Source: Pocillopora verrucosa (taxonomy: Eukaryota > Cnidaria > Anthozoa > Scleractinia > Pocilloporidae). Taken from it: a DNA stretch of 64,000 bases. Position 1 is the first letter of the stretch. Every line of letters begins with the position of its first letter. Shown here one piece after another: positions 11,348-22,072 of the stretch. Location: positions 28,618,092 to 28,682,091 of the forward strand of contig NC_089314.1 of the NCBI RefSeq assembly GCF_036669915.1, given 5' to 3'. Position numbers and translations under genes: made by a program. The notes below the pieces were generated by a model. It saw nothing but the letters and a program-made list of their open reading frames with translations. It was not told the DNA's origin and did no database searches.

Positions 11348-14300
11348 TGGAGGAATCCAAGATTGGCTCAGAGGAAACAAATGACACCCTAGTTGTGTTG
11401 GAATTCTCACCAAAGGCTCCATCAGAGACTAAAGATTGGCTGACTGCACTTATAAAAGCTCCAGGTTTGTTATGTTTGACCAGTGCTTGTTATATTTAGC
11501 TGACATTACGATAGACAGGCTCTTGTTTGAAGGAGAACAAGTGTTTGTAACAGCAGTTGGTTTTTATTGGGTCTTGAGAGGTTTGGGTGTGAGACCAGGC
11601 TGGGTTGTTGTTTTGTATTCTATGGCAAAACACTTTACTCTCCTAGTGCCTCTCTCTGTCCAGGAGTATAAATTGGTACTGGTGAATTTTCAGGGAAGTC
11701 TGATGAAATGCTGAGGGGTAACCTTGCAATTGACTGGCATCCCATTCAGGTGGGAGTAGTAATACTCCTGATCCCTTGATGCCAAGGGAACTAGAATAAG
11801 CTGTTGTTGGATTGGCCATGTGGCTCAAGAACAGACTGTATGTGTGTTAACACAACCTTAGTTGTCTACATTGTGATATGGATAATTGAAATTAGAAAAT
11901 AATCAATGTCTTTATTTTTTAGGAAAATTAATTAAAATTTTTTAATTTAATAATTTCTTTTTCACCTGTAGTCAGCAGTGGAGGTGCAGGACTCCAGGCA
12001 AAACTGGTTCCAAACTCATTGAAGGGCAGTGACACCCTGCATATTTCTGCCAACACCAAACGTCTCCTTGTGGGAGCTGAGAAGCTCAAAATTAAGCGAT
12101 GTCTCAAGAATGGAGCACCTGTGGATTTCTGCATGGAATTGTCCCATGAGTTTAAGGACTTTAATGATGATGGGGAAGGGTTTTTGACCGAAAGTGAAAG
12201 TGAACAAATTGTGTTTTTGGCACTAGAACGTATAAAGCCTTATGAAGATGGGACTGTTCCTGGTTATCCTGAGGTTAAACTTCAAAAACACAGGGCAACC
12301 AGTAAGTACACACAAAATATGAGTTAATTTGCATATTTGTACTACCTAACGAATAAAGGTTACTAATGATGAGCCTTATACTGAATTGTTGTCAGAAATG
12401 ATGTTAATATTTATTTGTTGATTTATTATATATTTTTACTGCAATAGTTACGCAACAGAACCCACAACTTTAAAATATCAGTTGATAAATGTCAAAGTGT
12501 CAGAACATGGCTGATCAACATGTTCCATTCTTTAATTGGGATTGATATGAATGTGATAACATTTATGGAAACATAGTATATTTAGCTAAACTTCCCAAAG
12601 TAAATGTTCATATGAAAAAGCTTTTATAAAACAAACTTTTGATTGTATGAAAATAACTTTTGATTGTGAAGGAATGGTAAAAACACGATTCCTTATTAAT
12701 TGTTGACATGAAAATTCAATTTCAAAACTAAACCCAATGGCTCAAACCCCTGCTAACACAAACCATTTTCCATTTCCTATGGGAGTTTGAGTCAGAGGGG
12801 TTTCATAGTAGTTATGCTAAGATAAGAGTTTATTTTCTATTTTCAGTTCCAAAGTGTTTATCCAGTGGAATTATAACCCAAATATTTCCTCTGCATGACA
12901 AAGATAAACTCAAGGCCTTGGAGCACAAGTGGATATTTAGCCTTTCAAGGAAGCAACCTTTGGGTAATACAACTTTCACTGAATGTTTAATCGTTTGAGC
13001 CCAAAAAGTGACTATCATTTGATTTCTCCTTACAATATCACCCCTGATTCTCACATTAAGGTCATGAGAATAAAGGAAATGATCACCAACTGATGATGCT
13101 CTTTATTGTTGGGTGTGTTCTCCTTGTCAGCACCTTAGGAAATGTATAGAGAACAGTATGGAGAATGTGCATACTGATGTTAAGGTGTAAGGGGTTAAGA
13201 AACATTAATCCAAATCAAACACAAACTTTAGCAGCCATGCCGATAAAATACAAAGTAAGATAAAATAGATTTAGAGTCACTTCTGCATTCATAATACACA
13301 GTAGCCCCAGAGAACTTCTGATGAACACTGAAGACATGGTCTAAGATAGCTTCATGAAAAATAATGAATTAAAGGCAGCTAACTCTTTGAATTCTCTGAG
13401 TGAACAAGGCAGAAATTCTCCTTACAATATCAAAAAGATATCAAGCAGACAATTGATGAGAAAAAAAAACACAAATTAGGTGATTCTTAGTTGACCCAGA
13501 TTCTTCAAAAAGTTAACATGATAAGAATTGTGAGGCAGACAGTAGCTATGGAGAATTACTCATGAGATCCAGGGAGTGAAAGGGTTTAAAACAAAAATAA
13601 ATCAAGACCCAAAAGTGGAAGGAAGTAATAAAGAAATGAGACTGAGCTGCCTGTTAACCCTTTAACCCCCCATGAGTTACTAGGCAGAAATTCTCCTCAC
13701 AATATTAATACAATATCAAGCAGACGACTAATGAGAAAAAAAGATATCAATTAGGGGATTCTTAGTTGATCCAATACCAAATTCTCTGAACTGACATCAA
13801 AAGAATTGTTTTGCAGACAGTGTGGAGAATTACTTATGAGATCTCGGGAGTGGAAAGGTTAAGTTTTTGACAGGAATTAGACAGACCATGTGCCCTTCAT
13901 TATAATATATATTACCTAAAATAGTTTAATCTGCCCACTGATTTTAGTGAATACTCACTTTACTCATAATTTCTTGTCTTTTAGATGATATAAGAGAGTA
14001 CTTTGGAGACACAATAGCATTGTATTTTGGTTTCTTGGGTTTCTACTCATTATCTCTTGTTCCTCCCGTTCTACTGGTTCTTGTCTTCGGACTGTCTGGT
14101 GCCCATGAGCAGACAAAGAATACTGTATTTGCCATTCTCAACCTCTTATGGGGCACGGTGTTCTTAGAGGTGTGGAAACGCCGCTGTTCTGAGATTTCGT
14201 TCAATTGGGGCACGCTCAGAGCAGGCATAGGTGAGTCCACCCCGAGTGATAGTATGCTATGTTTGATAGCTGACTTATACATGCATTTTGACTGGGGTTT

Positions 14301-17300
14301 CAGATTTAACTGTTAACTCTTTACTGTATAAAATAAGACAGAAAATTCTCACGCAATCATAATGATAAATAATGGAAGAGGTTCACACCTAACCACACGG
14401 CCATGTTTATAGCTCCCCTTTAAAATCCTTTCCTTATTAGCTTTTCCAAATGGAGAATACCTTTGTAACACAGACTCTTACCTCCGTCTGTTCAGCGTGA
14501 AATCAGGCCCACGTGTTTGGGTTTCGCCGTACGGACCCTTTCCGGGCACAGCTGCCCTTTACACCATCGGCAGCCGCTTATGGAAAACGTTATCGAAAAC
14601 CCTGATTATGAATTCTATCTATTGTACCTTAGGAATAGAGGAAGTTGAGGAGCCACGTCCAACTTACTGGGGCGAGAAGCGTATAAGCCCCATAACAGGA
14701 CAACAAGAGTACTACTACCCACCATGGATGAGAAAAGTCAAAACATACTGTATCTCTTATCCCATTGTCATTCTGTGCATGAAACTTGCTACAGTGGTCG
14801 TGCTTTTGTACTTCCGCTTCCTTCACGCAGTCGAGAGCCAGTATGCAAATGTTGGAGGGATTGTTGCAACTGTTATGCTGATATTGCCAAGTATTTTTTT
14901 TGCTGTGATGATTGCCGTGTCCAATAACCTGTACCGCAAACTGGCAACATTCTTAAATGAATGGGGTAAGTGTGGTCACGGCTCCTTTTTAGATTTTGCA
15001 CAGGGTGGATGGATTTGGCCTTTAACCCTTTTAAACCTTCAAGTGATTAACATGTAACTTCTCCATTTAACCCTTTAACTCCCATGAGTGACCAAGACAG
15101 AATTTCTCCTTACAATATCGATACAATATCAACCAAAGAAGTGATGAGAATAAAGAAAATATAAATTTGGGGATAATTAGTTGATTCAATACTAAATTCT
15201 CTGAACCAGTATTGAAAAAATTGTATGGTTGACAGTAAGGAGAATTACAAATTTGATCTGGGAGTTAAAGGGTTAATATCTAAACATTATTCAGCAAACC
15301 GACATGTAATGAGAATTCTCAAACTTATCAGGTAGAAGTTATTTTCTTGATCTAACACCAAATTCTCGTAACTGATTTATAAGGAAATGTGTCGCAGCCA
15401 AATGAGAGAATTAGCAATCAGATCTCGGAAGTTTAAGGGTTAAAGAATTAATTTTCTACTTTCCAACACTTTTTGAGTCAAAGGCGTGATCTAGTTATCT
15501 TGAGCCGATAATATCCGAAGATGTCCGAAAGTTTCTAAAGATTTTCTGAATATGTCCAAAGACGTTCTGATGTGCAGAAGGTGTCAAGAGCATGAGGAAA
15601 GCGCGTGGAAAGCGCAAGGGGCGAGAAACGCACAAATGATTGGCGCATCTTACGTTCTATCGCTCCCCTGGAAAACGTATGAGCAAGCCGCCAATACCGC
15701 AGGCACTCAGAGTTTTTGATCCACAGGCATACGAATCAGGCCCAAGGCGTGTGAGTTCTTTGGTACAAAATTTATCAGAAAATTTATCCTGTAGACTAAC
15801 AGATTTTCAGATTTTGAAAGCACTGCCAAACGCGTTCAGCTCTATATTTGGGCTTTATTTCGTTCTCTCCTTATCTGTAAATTCCTTTCTTGAGTCTCAA
15901 CCAATATTTTGACCATATTCGATATGTCGCCTTTTTGTGTCGTCTTTTTGCTTCGGGTGGATAACACAAATATCAACCTGGAAAATTCTTGATGTCATGC
16001 AAAGAGCAAGTCCAATCCTTGTTCATTATCCAAGATCTCGTTGGATGCCTCCTGTGGATATCTTTTCCTCTTGTTACTGAATTTCCTTTATTTTCAGAGA
16101 ATCATCGCTTGGAATCAGCTTACCAAAACCACCTCATTGTCAAACTGGTTCTGGTAGGTGTTTTAATTTTTCAGTTAACCAGTCTAAGTTCCTAATAGGG
16201 TTTATGCCTTGTTTTTGTAGAAATTTAAGGGGTTTGTGGCCTCCAAATCTTTTTCTCACCTTGCCTTGAAAAGAATTTCCACAGCTTCGCCCGTTCCTGG
16301 TCGTAAATCTTGCCAAGCCTTTATGGTCATTGGCCTCGTAATAGCCTCTAACTATGGCTTATGAATACATACGTTTAGTGTTTACTTATAAAACTCCCTG
16401 AAGAAGTCTACGACAGTTAGACAAAGCGCGTCGGAGAATGAAGAAGCTGAAAAAAACTGTTCGCAGTTTGCTGCACACTAGTTTGGTTTTATAAAAACAC
16501 AGTTTGTCCGACATTTTCAGAAATTACTTTTCTTGTTAATTTTGCTTTATTGCTTTAGCTTACTAAAACAATTTTTTTTTCACTCCTCTATGCAGTTTTA
16601 CTTTGTGAACTGTTTCTACTCATTGTTCTATATCGCATTCTACCTTCAAGATATCGATTTGTTGCGAAGGGTAAGTACTCATGACTTGTTCAGCGAGCCG
16701 GTCACATTTTTATGCCAAGTTATTTGACCTTTTCTTGCAATTAGACGGAAAACCTTGAGAGGGCTGCAGTAAATGTAGGCTGAAATGAAGAATGGCGTTT
16801 TTGTGATTGTCTGATTCCCCATTTCTTATGTCCTGGTTAGTCATTTGTTCACTTCGTTTGTTTCTTCCACTGTTCAAAATATCGTAGAACTGGGGGAAAC
16901 CATATCAATGAGCCGATGGACGTTTAGAAAATACCAAAGAGATATTGATAAAAAAGACAGAAATAAGAAACGATAAGGATGGAGAAGGATTTCTCTAAAT
17001 GTAAACGATAATCTTAATTTCTCAACATGCACGAACCATTAGGTTGGTTATTTAACAGACGTTTCAAGTTGTTTTCATTCAACCCTCTAGCCCTTAAGAG
17101 TGATTAGCATCTATTTTCTCCTTTTAATATCATCCCCTGAATCAAACGTTAAGGTTACAAGAATATATGAAATGATCACCAATTGAAGAAGCTCTTCATT
17201 GTTAAACAGATTCCTTTTCATCACCTCAGGAGATGTCTAGAGAACAATATGGAGAATATGCATACTGATGTTAGGGTTTTAATGGTTAAAGGAACTGGTA

Positions 17301-19771
17301 CATGAGCTTATCGACTTTTTCTTTTGCCTTCTAGCATCTTGGTGCTCTGATGATCACATCGCAGTTGATTGGACAAGTGACAGAGTCCCTTATTCCTTTT
17401 ATTATGTACAAAAGTCGCGTCACCAAAGTCTCCAAGGAAGGAAAAAAGATTGTGATGAAGACCGCTGACTTGTCAAATGAGATTGAACGACAAGCGACCC
17501 AGGAACAGTATTTGGTAAGGATCACCTACAGTGTTCTTGGGCGAGAAGGGTTGGCTATTTACCCTCAAAGTTCCTGTTCACCTTTATAGAAAAGTAGGCT
17601 GAGGTCCAGCTGTATTGGAGCCCAGTGGCTAACCCAGCCAGGTTCTTTTGTGATACGCGAATTTCATACTGCTAGAATCAGCATTGTTGCAAGTGTCGTG
17701 TGTGAAAATAGAAAAAAAAAAGAGGTGGTAAATTTTGAGTTTGGTCAAAAGACGAAGAAGGAAGACGAAACGAAGAATGAAGAAAAGGAAGAGAAAAAGG
17801 AAGAAGAAAGAAGAAAAGGAAGAAGGATGTTTTCTGTTTTATTGCATTGAAACTGTAATTTGAATGCGTGCATAAAATCAATACTGTATCTTTTTTTTTT
17901 TTTCTAGGGTACTTTTGATGATTATTTGGAGCTGTTCCTTCAGTTTGGTTACACGTTTCTGTTTTCGTCCGCCTATCCTATGGCCGCCTTCTGGGCTTTG
18001 CTCAATAACGTGATAGAAATACGAACCGACGCCTTCAAGCTTTGCCGTATCTTTCAAAGACCCTTTGCAAAACAAGCCAACTCCATTGGCGCTTGGCAGG
18101 TAAGGACACGTGTGGGTGCCCTGTGGTGAACCTACATCTACGATATACTTCTTGAATTTTTTAATTTAAGGTTTACGGCCCTTGCTTCCTTGAAAGGCGA
18201 AATTTGGCCGAACACCATATAGAAGGCTAGTAAAAATGCCTTTTCGAGGATTCACGGGGTTTAGTTACAGCATCAAACGCAGGAACCAAGGTCTGATATG
18301 GTGAACCTCGGTCACTTACCTCACTCTGTTTTATTACTCAAGATAAACTGCCATCACAATGACTCTTTAGCTCTTGTACGGGAAATGTATATTCTGGACT
18401 GGAATTTCCTGTAACTCAAGAGAAGTCCGTCTTTTTTAGTTAAACAGTCTTTAACTTTGTCGAGAAGGTCAACTCTTCAGTCCAGAGTTTCTCTTCTGAT
18501 CGATACTAAGTCACTTCGATAACTCTTGTATACTTGAGTCAGCACAACTGGGCAAAAATGTATCCTGAGCACCTCTGACATATTTTTTTGTTTGGTTGGT
18601 TGGTTGTTTTTTTTGTTTTTTTTTAAAGGCGGCGTTCGAGGCACTTGGTGTCATAGCTGTCATAACAAACTGTGCTTTGATTGGCATGGCAGCCAAGAGT
18701 TCTCATTGGCTCCCAGACATGACACCTGTCAATGCTGTTCTCTTGTTTGTTGCCATTGAGGTAAGAATAACGTGGGGTTTTTTTTTTTTTTCATTTCCCT
18801 GGTGCGGTTTTCTGTGTTATGCTGTTATATTTGAAGGCTCCAGGGGTCAACAAATTTCTATCCAACGTTTGCATTAATCCCGTACCCAGATCCTACCGTG
18901 TAACCTGGCATGGAAGGTCTGGGTGCGATACTCGATTCCTATTGCCATTGAAACGATGTAGACTGGCTGGTTACTAAGCGTAGTTCCAAATGTGATAGTC
19001 ATTTCAGAAGTACTGCGGTAACTGTTTCCCCACAGTCTTCTCTGTAAATTGTTCTGCTGTATTCTAACTGCCGCCTGGTTACCTCTGGTCGTAGAGCGCC
19101 GGACTACCGTGCGGAAGGTGGAGGGTTTAATCCCCAGACCGGACCAACACTCAGCGTATTAAAAATAGCTGAGGAGAAGGTGCTACCTTTGCTATGCAAT
19201 CTGAAAATGGTTAGACGTTCTAGTCCTCTCGGATAAGGACGATAAATCGTAGGCCACGTCTCCTGCATCTACTCTATAGTGGTTAGGAGGGGACGTTAAG
19301 GAACCCACGCACTTAGAGAACGTAGCTCCTTATGTTGGGGTCTGGCCTTGTTTCCAAAAATTTGGGGTACCGACAAAATTTCCTTTCAAAATTGTAAACT
19401 GCTCTATGCAGTTTGGCCAAAGTCCCTCGCACAATGTTGCAAAGCACATTTTAGCGTGTTAGTATAGATAATGTGTTATAAAAATGCCTCATCATCATAT
19501 TAATAACTCTTTTGTTACAGCACTTTCTCCTGGGAGTGAAGTTCATTGTATCACACGTTATCCCAGATGTACCGCAGTGGGTACAGGATGAAATGGCCCG
19601 GCAGCAGTACAAAGCTCAACTCGCGCTCAGGGTAAGTTCTTTTTATTTGGTTATTCAGAGACTTTCTATTTTTCTAAATTGATGTTGTTTACTCTTGTAT
19701 TTTTCTCGCTACAGTCTCAGGGTGATGACTTAGAAGGCCGCAGGAGTGCATGGAAGGAGACGACGCTATAA
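11335..19771 (+). CDS. ANO10: Anoctamin-10 (TMEM16K)-like membrane protein, complete
   Basis: TMEM16-family membrane protein; TMEM16K is an endoplasmic reticulum lipid scramblase regulated by calcium (family knowledge). Coding exons: 11335-11464, 11972-12301, 12847-12963, 13985-14230, 14633-14965, 16098-16153, 16596-16670, 17335-17514, 17908-18099, 18629-18760, 19521-19631, 19715-19771. All joins keep frame (phase 1 for the first five introns, phase 0 afterwards), giving 652 aa; human ANO10 is 660. The cytosolic N-domain (about 1-190) includes an EF-like [13 protein letters not shown] segment. The ten-helix anoctamin domain follows, with landmarks [53 protein letters not shown] and [20 protein letters not shown]. 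The acidic residues in these helices match the TMEM16 calcium-site positions. ATG 11335 was chosen because it aligns with the mammalian start. The frame is open back to the acceptor at 11296, so an upstream coding exon is not excluded. Confidence 0.95.
11700..11845. repeat. Dispersed repeat in ANO10 intron 1
   Basis: The segment around AATTGACTGGCATCCCATTC, then GGGAGTAGTAATACTCCTGA and the following GCCAAGGGAACTAGAATAAG, resembles a dispersed non-coding element I associate with anthozoan genomes. There is no second copy in this window, so the family is from memory and unproven. Confidence 0.4.
12986..13199. mobile_element. MITE-like element, family B, copy 1
   Basis: In ANO10 intron 3. Landmarks: TTTGATTTCTCCTTACAATA, ATTCTCACATTAAGGTCATG, GAGAACAGTATGGAGAATGT and end GTGTAAGGGGTTAA. 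The same order is seen at 17081 and, inverted, at 27551, 29594 and 63303. Confidence 0.7.
13379..13590. mobile_element. MITE-like element, family A, copy 2
   Basis: In ANO10 intron 3. Shares GAAATTCTCCTTACAATATC, GATATCAAGCAGACAATTGA, ATTGTGAGGCAGACAG and the end GGGAGTGAAAGGGTTT with the other family A copies. The left end is worn. Confidence 0.65.
13654..13863. mobile_element. MITE-like element, family A, copy 3
   Basis: In ANO10 intron 3, 64 bases after copy 2 and in the same orientation. Ends TTAACCCTTTAACCCCCCAT and CGGGAGTGGAAAGGTTAA form terminal inverted repeats. No ORF. Confidence 0.75.
15022..15443. mobile_element. MITE-like element, family C, interrupted by a family A element
   Basis: The left part (15022-15066, TTAACCCTTTTAAACC to ACTTCTCCAT) and right part (from about 15277, AATATCTAAACATTATTCAG, to GTTTAAGGGTTAA at 15443) join into one family C element collinear with 31421-31606. 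The gap is filled exactly by the family A copy at 15067-15276. Lies in ANO10 intron 5. Confidence 0.75.
15067..15276. mobile_element. MITE-like element, family A, copy 4 (nested)
   Basis: Well-preserved 210-base element with inverted ends TTAACCCTTTAACTCCCATG and TGGGAGTTAAAGGGTTAA, sitting inside a family C element. It is flanked by what looks like a TTA (or TA) target duplication. Confidence 0.85.
17081..17289. mobile_element. MITE-like element, family B, copy 2
   Basis: In ANO10 intron 7. Collinear with the family B copy at 12986: AACCCTCTAGCCCTTAAGAG, ATCAAACGTTAAGGTTACAA, AGAACAATATGGAGAATATG, and end GGGTTTTAATGGTTAA. Confidence 0.7.
17745..17828 (+). repeat. Polypurine GAA/GGAA tract
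   Basis: Roughly 80 bases, almost all A and G, in ANO10 intron 8 upstream of a strong polypyrimidine tract and acceptor. Low complexity; the conceptual translation of Lys/Glu runs is not a gene. Confidence 0.7.
19070..19352 (+). mobile_element. tRNA-derived SINE in ANO10 intron 10
   Basis: The head carries an A box (GGTCGTAGAGCGCCGGAC) and a B box (GGAGGGTTTAATCCCCAGAC) at tRNA spacing, followed by CCAACACTCAGCG. The body, with CTCGGATAAGGACGATAAAT, CACGTCTCCTGCATCTAC and GGACGTTAAGGAACCCACGC, resembles a SINE body common in marine invertebrates (from memory). The acceptor stem does not close, so it is not a functional tRNA gene. The head and the CCAACACTCA junction recur at 41030-41100. Confidence 0.7.
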
Positions 19772-20303
19772 CTTCAGCAAGTTACACTGAGAACATTTTC
19801 TAGGCAGTTAGCAGTAAGCAGAGGATTTTTACCAGTTTTAAACCAAGAAGCTAGAACTTAGAAACTCTGGGTAATTGAAAATGTTGTAATGACAAGAAAT
19901 GCAAAAGAAGTGTCTTTCTTAAAACTGAGCTGTTGGGGCAGCTGTTACTTACTTCTCTTTTGCATAATCGTCAGTTACCATTTTTTTCCTCGACCTTTTT
20001 TATACCTTGACTCATGAGGTCCCCTGTTTGTCATCAGTGCACTTTTAGCTTGAAAATACCGTCCCTTTCAGGAACACCCCCTCCTCCCACCTTAGGAAGC
20101 AGCAAATATGTTGGAGTAAAATTTATGCTGCCTTTAAAGTCAGTAATTCCTGACTTCTCTCTGGGAATGTCGTTTTCAGTTGAAATGGCATATTTTGTGA
20201 GGTTGGTACTTTAAATTTACGAAGCAAAGTTGAACGAGAATGGGGAATTAGTAAAGATGTAAAAACTTCGTTGCATGACCAACACTGTGTTTCATGACGG
20301 CTT

Positions 20304-20309
20304 AATAAA
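20304..20309 (+). terminator. Candidate poly(A) signal of the ANO10-like gene
   Basis: AATAAA about 530 bases after the ANO10 stop, in CTTAATAAATC. No closer canonical signal was seen. Confidence 0.35.
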
Positions 20310-21554
20310 TCAAAGGAAATCGACTGTTTGAAAAGTGCGTGCAAAATATTTGAGGGCGTTACGTCTGGAAATGGAATGTTTGGAAAGTGCGTGCAAACTC
20401 TTAAAGGATTTGCATCTGGTTTTGTGCATCTTCAAAATTTTCTTAGAATTAATCGTCGGTAGTCTGTGTCAATTTTAACCGCAATAATATTCTGTGGTTT
20501 CCTTCAAGTTCAGGGTAGTGTCGCACAGCCTGCTTAGCTAGAGGTTTTGTGTGCGCTTTAAAACTGCGGCAAAAATAAGCAGCGAAGCCTTGAGAGGTTT
20601 CGGAACGGAAAATAAGAGAAACTGCTCGAGTACCAAATAAGCCGCCCTAATTGCAGGCTACTTTAGAGCGGCCCGAAACTTGACTTGAAGTAACGTGACT
20701 TAACTCTTTTAAATGTTGTCTATCGGGTAATAGTTGTACTCGACTACTCAGAACTGAGATAGATTTGTTATTTGAAAGGCACAAAAGTAGATACCCTGCT
20801 TTCTTGATCGTCAATATTGTGCAGCTCTTTAAGGTTGTAATATAAAGTAACGATTGCTTTGAATTAAAGATCAGGGGGTTTCGCAATGGTGTGTTGTGTG
20901 TAGCCGAAAATTTGAAAGATCGAGGAATCCTTAATCAGCCCTGAGGTTTATTTTGTCGTTGAATTTAGATATTGACTAATCTTCATCTTAATTTACATTA
21001 AAAGGAACCGATATGCATGTAGCTTTTACAGGTTAGTTTTGTAAGTAAAATGCCAAGTAGATTAGAACTAAATAATTCAAGTGGCGTGCAACCCGAAAAC
21101 TCATTTGCTATTATTCGTCTGATTTAAAAAGAAATATGAATTTATTAATAGGAAGTTAGGTAAAAAGAGCTGGCAAGCCACCTCGCTTTTCACGTATTGA
21201 CTTGGGTAAAATATAAGGTATCATGATCCAGCAAATATTTTTACTCACGTGCGATTGGTCTAAACGTAGCACGTGACTGAATTTGCCCCAACTAAAACTG
21301 GGTGATATCCGAGAATATCATCCAAGTGATATACCCCAATTTTCAAACCTTACGTCTTCTACGATAAGTCTTCTTTTAAAATTTAATTCAAGGTGAGAAA
21401 ACGTTTTGTGGTTCTTACAGAAGAAGGGAGATATTTTTTGTTCGTAAAGTTTGTACCAGAGAACACAAAAAAGACATCTCACGCTTCATACAGTAAGCTT
21501 TTCGTAAACAATGTTTCACGTTCACGCGTGTTGCAGTACATTTGAAGGATAGGA

Positions 21555-21745
21555 AACACGACACCAATTTTGCGCAAAAATATGCTTGTATTTTTTTCCT
21601 CGAACATTATCTGTTCCTCAAGGTCACAGTTTTCCTCGAGCTTCACTTTCGGAAAACTGTTCGCATCTTGGAACAAATAATGTCCGTGGACAAATATTCG
21701 TGCATATTTACGCGCCAAATAGAGGCCATTGTTTATTCATTTTAT
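21555..21745. mobile_element. Large imperfect palindrome / foldback element
   Basis: The left arm (TTTTGCGCAAAAATATGCTT, then CGAACATTATCTGTTCCTCA, then CACAGTTTTCCTCGAGC) reappears inverted on the right (AACTGTTCGCATCTTGGAAC, AAATAATGTCCGTGGAC, GTGCATATTTACGCGCCAAA). The centre is near 21640 at CTCGAGCTTCACTTTCGG. Because of this symmetry both strands encode look-alike short ORFs, neither likely to be a gene. Confidence 0.6.
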
Positions 21746-21898
21746 GGCAAGGTAGTTTTGAGGTAAATCCGGGCATTCCGATTGGTTCTTGCCTGGTCCA
21801 TATTTTCCCACTTTGATCGTTTCCACGGAAACGTGAAGTCTCCGTTCCCACGAAGTCGTGTATTCTTGTTCGGGAAAGCCTAAACAAATTTGGTCCGA

Positions 21899-22072
21899 TT
21901 ACCATATATAGAGAATAATATATGGCGCGCGTAGATATGGAATTTCTCTTCGAGTGTTTAACTCGATAGCTGACGAGTGAGCGCAGTGAACGAGTGAGAT
22001 GTCGAGTTGAACTTGAGAAGAGAAATTTCATATCTACAAACAGCCATGTATTATTTTATTTACCATATAAAC
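21899..22072. mobile_element. Foldback MITE of about 174 bases
   Basis: The left arm, ACCATATATAGAGAATAATA then GTAGATATGGAATTTCTCTT, is mirrored by the right arm, GAAGAGAAATTTCATATCTAC then CCATGTATTATTTTATTTAC. The loop reads AGCTGACGAGTGAGCGCAGT. Arms of about 75 bases with some mismatches. Confidence 0.7.

Noticed and set aside
14497..14632. 5' extension of the ANO10 exon 5 frame
   Set aside because: The acceptor at 14631-14632 restores phase and family alignment, whereas the extension has no similarity to anoctamins.
17650..17850. Lys/Glu-rich 66-codon frame
   Set aside because: Translation of an intronic polypurine tract.
19070..19150. tRNA gene candidate
   Set aside because: A and B boxes are present, but the acceptor stem does not pair and a SINE body follows. 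SINE head, not a tRNA gene.
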